A stretch of 64,000 nucleotides of DNA from Astropecten irregularis (Eukaryota; Echinodermata; Asteroidea; Paxillosida; Astropectinidae): positions 4,442,270 to 4,506,269 of the forward strand of contig OZ020265.1 of the NCBI GenBank assembly GCA_963971285.1. The letters run 5' to 3'. Shown in pieces: positions 34,601-46,600 of this stretch. The translations under genes were made by a program, and so were the position numbers. The notes beneath the pieces are model-generated. The model had not been told where the DNA came from. It saw only the letters and a list, made by a program, of their open reading frames with translations, and made no database searches. Each line of letters opens with the position of its first letter. The stretch's first letter is position 1.

Positions 34601-37600
34601 GGTTGAACTGGTGAGGGCCTGAATCTTGGTGAAGTCTCTTGGTTGGACGATGTATTGAAGAGACTGCCGGGAGCTGCTGATCTGCTTGTCCAATGATGCT
34701 AGCTGGGATCTGGTTCTGGAAATCTGGTAATGTAGTAGGGCACGGCTAGATTCTTGGAGGATGTGGCTGGAGTGGCGGCTACTGATGGGGTCCTTGAGTC
34801 GAAGTCCATTCGGGATGATGTTGGAGTCACGGCAGAGGACGAGCAGATCACACTGTTCGGAACGTCTAGATAATACCAACGGTTCTTCTCAGAACCACAC
34901 ACTCTCAGAGAAGAGATTACATGGTGTCACCGCAAACCTACCTTCTTTTACACTCACTCACTCATCCCATGACCGGGTTGGTCGTCGGGGGGGGGGGGGC
35001 TTGTGGGATGCAGACACAGTTACTTCTTTCCAAAGAAGTCTCTGCTGGCGGCTGACCGAAGGAGTTCCGGCGTGGAGAGGGACGCCCAGTCTTTGATGTT
35101 GTCAGACCAGGTCTTACGTTGGCGTCCTCTTCTGCGACTACCTTGGAGGTTGGTCTTGGCTAGGCAGTTGTGACGGGTGACATGTCCATACCACGCCAGC
35201 TTCCTCCTCTTCACTGTTGCAAGCAGAGGCTCCTGGCGGCCTACCATGGAGATGATTGTGCTTCTTACGTGTTGATTTGTTTTATGTTCTGTATGTGAGA
35301 TACGCAAAAGTCTTCGTAGGCATCTGAACTCGAACGCCTGGATGCGTCTCTCAGTCTCGGCATGAAGTGTCCAGGTCTCGCAGCCATAGAGAAGGGAGGA
35401 GACAACCAGTGATCTATAGAGCTTGTATTTGGTAGCAAAGCTCATGTTGCTCTTCCACACCCGGGAAAGTCTGTCAATTGCTGCTGATGCTGTGGCGATC
35501 TAAACAGGGATTTCAGCCGAGGAAGTGCCATCGTTGGTAATTAAGGCACCCAGATATTTAAACCTGTGTATTTCCTCCAGCTGTTTGCCGTTCATCGTGA
35601 TGCTGATCGACATCGATGCTAGTAGAGCTGGTTGACATGACTTTTGACTTCTCTGTGCCGACCTCCATGCCGTAGGCTCCTGCTCGGTCGATCAGTTTGT
35701 TAGTTAGGGACTGTAGTCCGTCTTTGCTGCCAGCCATCAAATCAATGTCATCAGCAAACCTAAGGTTGGAAAGAGATCTACCGCCGATTGAGATATAACT
35801 GTGGTGGTCCTGGAGAGTTTCAATCATGATTCTATCTAGGAACAGATTGAAAAGTGTTGTGGAGAGGACAGCCTTGTCTCACGCCGACAGTCGTACAGAA
35901 AGGAGTGCCGATGATATTATTGAAGAGTACTGCACTACTTGTATCCTCGTACAGTGCCTGGATGACCCGTACCAGTCCCTCATCGATCCCAAAGCCTCTT
36001 AGCACGGTCCATAAACCGTCGTGCCATACCCGGTCGAATGCCTTCTTGAAGTCGATGAAGTTGTGATAAAGGTGCCTCTGCTGCTGCTGTAGGTGTTTTT
36101 ATATAGTGACACGGCAGTTGAAAATCTGCTCTGTGGTGCTCCTACCTGGTCTGAAGCCCACCTGTTCTTCGGCTAGAAGTTCTTCTGCCTTGGACTTCAG
36201 CCTGTTGAGGATCACCTTGAGCATGACCTTGCTGGGGTGGCTTATAGGGCTGATGGTCCTGTAGTTCTGACACTGGAGAAGGTTCCCTTTCTTGAGCAGG
36301 GCGATGACTAGCGATTTGGTCCACTCCGCGGGCCACTTCGATTGGTCCCATTTTCTGTCAGAGAGCTGTGAGGGCTATCACTACCCCCTCGCCACTATGC
36401 TTCAGTAGCTCGGCAGGGACGTTGTCTACACCTGGGGATTTTTCTAATTTCATAGACCGTATTGCTTCCTCGACCTCTTCTTTGAGAACAGGTGGACTGT
36501 CATCTTGCTCTGGAGGGGTCGGCGCGTCCTGCCAGGATGGATGTGGATGTCCAGGATGGTGTGGTCAGGATGCAGCTCATAGTTGTTCAGGCTATCACAG
36601 TACTCCGTCCACCTTGCGAGGACCTTCTGGCCGTCTGTCAGGAGCTGACCGTCTTTGTTCTCAGTTTGAGTTGTTCTTGACTGGTGAGTTCTGGTCAAGG
36701 CTTTGAGGGTGTCATATGCTCGTTTTCTGTTTCCAAAGCGCATTGCCTCTGTCGATGTTGTTACATTGGTCGTCTATCCAGTCTTCTCTGGCCTGCTTCA
36801 TTTTCTTCCTTACTTCTCTGTTCTTCATTTGATGTTTCTTTCTAGCCTCCTTGTTCATTCGTCACAGAGCGCATGAATCTTATCTGTGACCCGGGGTTTC
36901 AGCTTCTTTCTTTGCCTGCCAAGGGTTTCTTCTGCTGCCGAGATCAGGACGTCTGTTATGTCATTTGCAAGGGTCCCTATTGATGGTGTTGAGGCAAATC
37001 TGCCTCCGACCTGGGCCTGAAAAGCTGTGGCTACATCAGGGTCATTCAGTTTATCGAGGTAAAAGCGGGTGAGGGGGCTCCTGTGCTGCCGGTTTGCTTT
37101 CAGCTTCAACTTGACAAAGTCATGGTCGCTGCCAACGGCTGCTCCGGGAAAGCTTCTTGTGTTTGCTTCATTGATACTGGACTTGAAGCGTTGGGGGTTA
37201 GAATGAAGTCAATCTGGTTGTGGTATCTACCGCCAGGGGAGTGCCAGGTGGTTGTGCGAGGATGAAGGGTGATTGCGATGGTCAGTCGATGTTTCTTCGC
37301 GAACTCAAGGAGTCGCATCCCTCGGTCATAGGTTTCACCGATGCCAAACTTTCCTGCTGTTCCTGCCCAGCTCTGGTAGGCATCGGAACTGACCTTCGAA
37401 TTCCAGTCCCCCTGGACGATGAAGTCCTTCTTCGAAGTGTCTCTTCTAGTTCATGGTAAAACGCTTCCACCTCCTCGTCATCGTGGTCCGAGGTGGGAGC
37501 GTCGATCCTGATGGAGATCAGTCTGCTGGAGATGGGGGTGCAACTGATGATGCAGGACGAAATCTCTTTCCTGACAAGGAAACCCACGCCGTACTTATGT

Positions 37601-40600
37601 TGCTTGTCATCGCCGGAGAACCACAGCTTGTGACCCTCATCGGTGGTCGTCTCCCCAAATCGCTATTAGAGCGGTGTACCAGGGGGTGACCACTGCCCGA
37701 GACAGCTACTTGGAACCAGCCGTGCGAGTTGGGATGTCAGATGAGAACCAGTGACCCCCGTCCACCCGAAGGTGCTGCTACCGGGATACAAAGGTATCAC
37801 TTGGCTCCACAGCTACACATGGTACCTAAAAGTGCAACTTCTGGTTTTGTACCTTTTGACAAACAATGGCGTATGTATTGAAAAGCGTTGAGTCCTTTGC
37901 ATCAAGTAGGCTATTAAAATTCAGCTTAAAATGTGCCCTAAAAACTCAGACTACTCATATTACCCAAATCCGATTAGATTCAAAGGGTTAGGGCGTCTAA
38001 ATGGCAACGGAAGCTTCTTTTTGTGATATTGAATATTCATATGTCTAATACAAATTGGCCAATCAGACGAGTCCGTAAGAAATCGGCTAAAGAGCCCAAA
38101 GGCGGTGTACAAACTGACATCCTGTCTCCAAAGTCTTTCTTTTCGAGTGGTCCCGAGCCGAGAGCCGAACTCTCGCCGTAGACATGAGTCTCGCGAGAAA
38201 GTAGAGCTGTTTCGCGAGAGTTGCGTGAAAGAAGAGACAATCACCGCGACCTCGAAAGACTTGGCTCCAAGTCATAAGTGTGTTTAACACAAACTTCTCT
38301 TATTTTTGTGTGCATTATAGAATATGGTTCCGCATGCATTGATGTGTTTCTTGCGGACTTCAACCAGACGTCAACATTTTCGGTGACTGATTGGGACGCC
38401 ATGAATCTCAGCAAGTCGTTGGTTTTTCAAAGCGAACTCCGTAACTACTGCTGGAACATCACGGCTTCTGAGGGAATTGAGATGCAGCTGGTTTGTGAAA
38501 TCAGTGCAGAACCCGGGGACACCACTAACCTGGACGATTACTCTTCCTCTTACTCTTCCTCTTACTCTTACCATTACTCTTCTTACAGCAGCGAGTATCC
38601 TGACGATACTCCTTCAGCATACAAACCTCTTATAGTGATGTTTAGGTTTCATTCGACCGTTTTCGATCTGTCTGCCTCATGTGACGTTAAGCCACTGACG
38701 GATATTACAGGTAAAGAAACTAACTGAAGAGAACTTAACAAGTACAGAAATAAACTGATGCAAACTGCCTATCAGCCAATGACCTTAACAAATATCAAAA
38801 ATGCGTCAGTTAAAAGGGCCTGACGCGTTTTGATCCCAGTAGGATCTTTCTCAAAGGCTGAATGACAATGTTACAAGAACATGCAAGTAAAACAAACACA
38901 CATGAATTGATGAGAGTATCGGGATAAAGGGAAGTGTGTGTGGGGTTGGGGTTAGGGGTTAGAGGGGGGTAGGTAAGACCACAACTGAGCATTCATCTGC
39001 TGGTTTCATGATAATATCAGTGTGGTACAGTAGTGACCCCAGTGCCTGCCACTCATTACTGGAGAAGTTGACTTGAGTTTTCTTTAGAGAAAGATTAATA
39101 AGTGTTAGTGGCTTTGGAATTGACAATGTGTGAGTTGGGACTGATTCTGAGGTCGCCTGAACAGCCTGTGTCTGCATTGCTGGTGCAGCATGTCGCCTAT
39201 ATTCCTATAGCCTTGATAAAGGCGTTCGTAGTCGTACCGCGTGCTTTAGTTTGTAGGCTCCTATCGTTGACGCGTATTATAGCATCAGGCGAACAGCGAC
39301 CTCTCACGGTCCGGGAATATGCAAATTGGTAGAGCTCAAACGAACGCCTTGGATCATTCGTCTACGGGAAGTGTAGTGGGCGGAGTTCATTATGCTAATA
39401 GCGATAGACAGCCTTTTAAATACGCCCTTGGGTTGGCTCTTTGCGGTTCAATAACAGACTGCATTATATAGTACATTATATGTGGCGTGCCGGTTTGTAA
39501 CGGACGGAACGTATGTTCTGCCAGTTGATCGGTGATCAAATTCTGATAGATATTTTCACAAGGATTCATATCACATTATGATATAGGACAACCGCCATTT
39601 GGCTTTATCTATCTGTTCAAAATCAGTTCAAAATTCATATAGGCCCCTATACATTGTATACGGTTTTTTATAATTTTGCTGCCTGACATGGAATTTTTAA
39701 CTTATCTAATTGCGTTTACAGACTTCCGGGACCATTGCCTATCGGTAAATTCACGAAAGGCGACATGACATCCTGCAGAAGTATTGAAGGTTTGCTGCTG
39801 CTGCTCGCCACGAAACGTGTCCCAACAGTAATTCAAACAACATACATGTATTTTGACGTACAACGTAGGCCTGATGTACGTTGTGCGACATCAACAGCTA
39901 GTCGTCTCGACTCAGAAATGCCATTCTTACATTATTTATGCTTGTATACTGTGCTGTGATTGGACACTGCACACACATGGCCCGCCAACACATTTCATAT
40001 TCGCATATGAGAGCTTCGCTGGAAATGCGGCGAAAATATAAAGAAACACATAAGCTTTCGTTGACGAAAGGTACAAGGCGTTTAGTCTGGTTCCCGGACC
40101 CAAAAATCTCCCTTCAATTGTCTGTCAAATATAGGGTCCGGTATCGGCTAAATTCACTGGATTTGTAACTTTTTACGGATTTATCCGAAACATTACGAAC
40201 TCGTTTTCGTCCAACTTCGAATAGTTACGTCATGCTGTCGGCTATTTCCGACAGGTCACGCGAGTTCACGCAGAGGACAAGACACGTCGTGTAAATATGT
40301 TTGATCCCGTGCTACAGTTAGTCAAAATATAGAGCATGATTATTGTCAACATACAACATAGCACTCTTCATGTATGCACTTTTGAGGATTATGTTGCATG
40401 ACTTTTTCCCACTCTTTTAACTCTTATTTTGCCCAGATAAAATTGCATGGGATTTCAAAAGTGCAAAATCTAATGCTAAAATGGTAACTAGCCGCACTCT
40501 GAAACTAGCTTCCGCGCAGGCGCAGACATGTTCTATTTTTAACCGTAGCCGATACCTGACCTAAGATTTTTAATAAGAGTCGTCAGGGAATCTTTGGGCA

Positions 40601-43600
40601 GGGAACCAGGCTACAAGGCATTGAAACCAAAGACATAAATAACCTATGATTGAAACTAGTAGACCTCATTTGCATATTTCACACAGTACCGCGAGAGGTC
40701 GCTGTGCATTATATTATTGTACGCGCAAACGATCGTGCGGGGGATCGGGAGCGCTGCGGTACGAATACGATCAACGCCTTGACCAAGGCTAATATTCCTA
40801 TTACTTCTGTCAATGAGAACAACTTTAAGTTTGGACAATCCGATGTGGCTTTCACTGCTGAGTTCCCTGAATCTGGTGTCGGTGCAGTGTGAGCTCAGTT
40901 CGTAGACACTCGGAGACACTTGGAGACATATGGGATGCAACTGGTTATGGAGAAAACCTGTAGTTATTTAGATGACGGGGAATACCGGAGGGCTTTCTCC
41001 TTGGTCTTCTTGAGCTGCTGAAAAATCAATATGGTTAGTCATACCTGTGGAGAGAAGAGACAAGGTAACAACACGAACTAACAGAACTAAACAAAACAAG
41101 ACTAAACAGAACATGTAAGAAAACAAAGATACAACTTACAGGGAGATGAGGAGGATCACCACGAAGGGATACAACAGCAGAAGGAATAAGGTCAATATAA
41201 GTAATAAACTGCTGTAAACTGCTCATCAGCCCACAGATGCCCACCAGTACCTCTATGCCACCAGCTGCCACCCCAAACAATGCAAGACTGGTAAAGCGTA
41301 TAATCAGGCCCTCAGACTCAGACGAATCTGTTCTAATGATTCTGATTTCTCCAAACACACACACAGGAACTGAAGAAACACTTAGTTGCAAGAGGCCACA
41401 GCTCTCGCAGGGTGCGGAGTGCCATTGAGATAACTCGCGCTCTCGCTGACCTCTACGAATTACTTTCCATCCCACTCTCCTCCCATTACGCAGAATCACT
41501 AATGATAGCCATCACGTCATTCATACCTCAGACCGTCTCCTCAGGGCCATCCCAGAAAAGCCCATCTTGGCATACAGACGTCCCCGCAACCTCCGCGACT
41601 TGATTGTCAGGGCTGAGGTCCCACCCACTAATAATGTCTCTTCCCCCATCCAGCATGGCACATTAAAAATGTAATTCGAGATGCGTAGTCTGCCAGCAAC
41701 ATATCCATGAGCCTGATTCTTTCACAGGCAATGACTCCACCCATAAGACCAAAGGGAATATTACCTGCACTACATCTAATGTCATTTATCTCATCTCTTG
41801 CAGGGTATGCAGCATTCAGTATATGTTCTTCTCCATCCTTTTGTAGTCTGGTACCTTTGATCTTGCCCAATCTGACCCCTCTTTGTCTGACCAATCTTAC
41901 CTACCTCTACCCACGGACGTCATATAAACAACGCTTTTGTATCGACTGAACCCACCAGCGGCCATCTTACCATGCCAGATACAATGCGATAACTATTGTT
42001 GGCAGACAGGTTTAACTAACAATGTTGAGCGCATCTTTGTATTACCTTTGTATTTGGCTCTCCGAGATGGATACCTGTGGTTTCAGTGATCTATGTGGGT
42101 TTATATGGAGTATTGCGAGTCCAGATTATTTTATATGACGTCCGTGCCTCTACCCTCCAACCCCCCCCCCCCCTTGTCCAGATCCTCTCATCCATTCATG
42201 CGTTTTTCTTTCACTTGCATGTTTTGGTACCCTTGCCATTCAGCCTTTGAGGAAAGTCCTGCTAGGATTGAAACCTCATAACTCCAAGCTGTAGAGTTTC
42301 GAATTACCAATCTGCGTATGTTCAGACGGGAAGCGGTCGATTGGCAATAAAATCACCCCACCCCTATATACAACCTTGAGAAAACATCCAACTTGTGATG
42401 GGCACAGGGAATGCCACATGAGTAAAGACGAGTTGAAATATGATACTTACATAGTACTACGGAGCTCTAAAGGTGCCATCCGACTTGTTGAGATCCTGAG
42501 ATCTTTATTTTAGGATGTCGTCATCCCGTGATAAATTATATCAGAATGTCGTCATCTTGATTTAGGATGTTGTCATTCCGTGATAAATATTATCTCAGGA
42601 TCTCAACAAGAGCTCCGTAGTACTATATAAGCTACGCAAGGGCAACACTTATAATATCCATAGAACAGTCTCGGACTGTCTTTGACCTTTTTCATGTTCC
42701 AATTTGGTTGCAAATTGAACGTTTGGGCAACCGTGCTTAATTAGTAGAAATTTATGCAAATTAGGAGGTTGAGCACTACGTATTCAGGGCTTTTGAGTGT
42801 ACATTAAAAAACATGCGCTGGCTTAGGTGGGATTCGAACCCATGACACTGGTAAGCAGTAGGTCGTTGGAGTTTTTTTTCATGCGCACCCAAAATCACTG
42901 AATGCAGTGCTTAAATGGCAAGCCTAATTTCCATATGTTTGTCTCCCCGACGAAAAATCATTGATATTCATGATTTAAATTTGTACATGCTTTCTAGGTG
43001 GATTCATTTCCAATGTGGAAAAATACATTTGATATAATTCCCTGGTTTGAATATCATTTCATACTCAAAGAAAGGACCTTTTTTTGTTTGAAGAAATGCC
43101 CCGTGCTCAAAGAGTGTTGTAACGTTGTGGTTATACATGTTGTTTAGTGTAAAACATTCATCCTAGGTTTCGGTGCTTTGTAGGTTTATTGCTAAATCTG
43201 TTTTGCGTGATATATTCAATTGTGTCATTCTACTCACAGACTGAACGTCAAAGTCATGAAATACTCAAGCGCCAAATGTCAAATAACTTCGCATGTTGCT
43301 CCAGCCATGAACCTTTTTCGTTCATCGTGGCTTATCTTCGATTATCGATTGTTTCAGAAAACTGTTCCTTGTCGGAGCAGGACTGCACGTCAAGACAGTG
43401 CATGTCAACGGATCAGATCTGTAACGGCACCGCAGACTGCGCGGACCTTAACGGCAAATCCTACTGCGGTAAGTTTTTCCCAATTTTGAGGCCAAGAATT
43501 AGCAATCATTTTGGCTAGTCTCACTGCAATAAATACCACTAATTTTATACAAGGTTGTAATGAGTACACCGGTCTTTACAAAGAGTCATATTTGATTCTT

Positions 43601-46600
43601 CATTGGGTCCTTATCACACCAAACAAACGCAGCCATCGCTTTGTCTCATCAAGCTTTACCACACGTCAGATTATAAACTTGCGATATACCTGCCTCCAGT
43701 GACCGGTAAGGATGGGCAGGATTAAATCACAGCTATGTTCACAAAATTCTACAGACACGCGTTAAATTGCATTCTTGCTGACTGTTTATAGGTTGAGGTG
43801 ATTATACGACATGTATATTTATTTGTTCTAAGGGCGTGCGAAACAATAAACTCTATCGAGTAATTTCTATCTATTTGGAATCTTCCAGGACCTTGCGGTG
43901 ATGGGTTTATCGATGTTACCCAGAACGTATCATCGGTGATAGCATCGCCTGGATGGCCCATCGCTTACTATCCGAATAATGTACAGTGTTTATGGTCAGT
44001 GGTGGCAGAGGTGGGATACAGAGTGGTACTCACCTTCCTAAACTTTAAGATGGAGCGCCGCTATGACTACCTGTATTGCAGCAATGGAGACGATTTCAGC
44101 AATGCATTTCTCACATTGACCGGGTAAAGGCCGTTCAATGCTTTTCTGTGCTTCAATTGTAGACAGAAATGTCATTTGCATTGTAAAAGTAAATAAGTAA
44201 TCCTCAGATAACAACAAGACAACTGACCTTAAGTTATGGAAAGATTGGAATATTGCTCAAGTCAATTTGTCTTTATTCACCTGTCAATGATTTCAAATTA
44301 TTAACCATCTTGAAATTCGTCTTTTATGATATTTAAAGCATACAATCAAATGTAATCTACCTTTTCACTGCATAAACGTATCAAATATTAATGGATAAAA
44401 TACAGCTTTCTTTTTCTGCCAATACTTTCTCAAGCGATTTGTTCCCCGTCTGGGTCGCCCCCAAAGGCAACAAAATGTTCCTGAAGTTCACGTCTGACTA
44501 CATTGTTACCAGTCGTGGCTTTGAGTTTCTTGTTGAACAGAGACTATCAGACACAGGTGAGTGCAGAAAACGATGAAAACAAAAAACCCACAGAGTGAAA
44601 GTGTTTGGAAACAAAATGGCGGCCCAGTAAGAACGCAGTATTGTCGAAATGGAACTTGTCTAAACTTCTGCTACGGCTCCGGCCCAGGATATGTCATCCA
44701 TACGATAAAAATATATACGCTGTGAGTTTCCGTTGTTCAAAAGAAAGAATACTGCTAAGCCGTAGTCAGAAGCCTCTATTTTGACACGCGTTTCTAAAAA
44801 ATGCATACACGAAATGGAGCCCGAGAGCCGATGTCTGGAAACGGCCCTAGCTCTTTATGTTCACTGACATATTCGGCTATGTTGATAATAGTTTTGGGTC
44901 TATCCTTTATGCCGAAAATCTATCTATCATAATTTATAACTATGTTGTCTTAACTTGGATAATTCCTGTACGTGAGAGTGCGGAAACGTTCATCTGAAGG
45001 TTCTTGGATCAACTCCCGAATAAGTGAACATTTCTCATTGCCAAAGTAGTAAATAACCCAAAATATATTCATTACAACGAGGTGTGTACATTTACCGATT
45101 TATAGTTTCCTGCAGTGAGAACGAAATTGCTTGTAATATGGAGGACCTGGTATGTGTAAGAAACGACAACTCTCGGAATGGACGCAAGGTTTGTTCAAAA
45201 GGTAGGACCGAGGGGCTAGATCTGATGGCTCTGCATTTTCGTCTGACGTGGGTCTTTCCTTAGTCTGTTCGTCGAGCAACTGTCAGGTGTCTGCCTGTCG
45301 ACCGGACTGTCGGTCAGGATTTTTTTATTCTCCACCGGCAAGGTAGACACAGGTGGTTCAAACGACCGCGGCATCAGTCCCAACACACAGTGTTGTTACT
45401 TATACTGTTTTTAGCTTTTCCGCATAGTTGCGGAAAAGCTATACTGTTTGTTAAGATTTTTTTTCTTTCTTCTTCTTTTTTTTCCCCACGGCCCATAGAC
45501 TTTGCACACGTTTTATTCTACGGGACTTTTTTGCCATTAAACTTTTATACACATAGTTCAAAGTTTGTATAGACATAGTGCATACAGCATAGATGTACCC
45601 GCGTGAATTACGTCATGATGACGTCACCAGGTGTCATGTGACAAGCTATTTGAATTTAATAATAAAAATCTTTAAAAATCAACAACAAATCAACCGTTTG
45701 AGATATTAAGTTCATTCTTTCACCAAATATCAATGTCAGGCTAGGTCTTTCTTTGTGACGCATTGCTTGACCTCTGTGACCTCTACTTCCGGTAAAACAG
45801 GAAGTAGCTCCTCATTTAAAAGTGGTAAGAGCTAGGATCATGATTCTTTCACTAAATATCAATGCTAGGCTAGGTTATTCTTTGTGACACATTGCTTGAC
45901 CTCTGTGACCTCTACTTCCGGTCAAACAGGAAGTAGCTTGTCATTTAAAAGTGGAAAGACCTAGCATCATGATTCTTTCACCAAATATCAATACTAGGCT
46001 AGGGTATTCTTTATGACACATTGCTTGACCTCTGTGACCTCTACTTCCGGTCAAACAGGAAGTAGCTCCTCATTTAAAAGTGGTAAGAGCTAGGATCATG
46101 ATTCTTTCACCAAAAATCAATGTGAGGGAGGGTCTTTCTTTTTGACACAATATTTGTCCTCTGTGACCTCTACTTCCAGTCAAACAGGAAGTAGCTTGTC
46201 ATTTAAAAGTGGTAAGAGCTAGGATCATGATTCTTTCACCAAATATCAATGTTAGGCAAGGTCTTTCTTTGTGACACATACATATGTAGATCTAATGTTG
46301 CATGAATTCATAAATTAATTTTAAAAACATGGAGCGGAAAAGCTCTATGCTCTGTTGCAGACAGACATAGAATCTCTAGTTTATCTTTCTTTCTCAATGG
46401 GAGACTTTAGGCGACCTTTGTATGTCAGTAGAGGGCGGTAGACTTATCAGGTTAACATCGGCTTGAAGAAACAAAAAACAGTGCTGACAATCAGAAACGA
46501 AGCAGGTCAACTCATACGCCGACCAACTCGTACTGACGTAACTACTACAGAAGTACTTACTACACGATCTACCGGTGTCATAATTTAATAATTTCAATTC

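Larger units (their letters stand above)
33038..38025. mobile_element. M1 foldback MITE split by retroelement insertions
   Basis: The left arm 33038-33170 starts TAAAGGGTGCAC; the right arm 37815-38025 ends AAGCTTCTTTTTGTG, lacking the last bases. Between them lie a Penelope-like element and a LINE, both minus strand. The full copy at 4478 shows the uninterrupted form. Confidence 0.7.

Noticed and set aside
41035..41499. 154-codon minus-strand frame
   Set aside because: It lies opposite a Penelope-like remnant on the plus strand and shows only a hydrophobic composition without family motifs.
45111..45116. TGCAG as acceptor for the LDLa-like exon
   Set aside because: It would need phase 2, but the preceding exon ends in phase 1; the TAG about 10 bp upstream fits the frame in all five cassettes and keeps the first cysteine.
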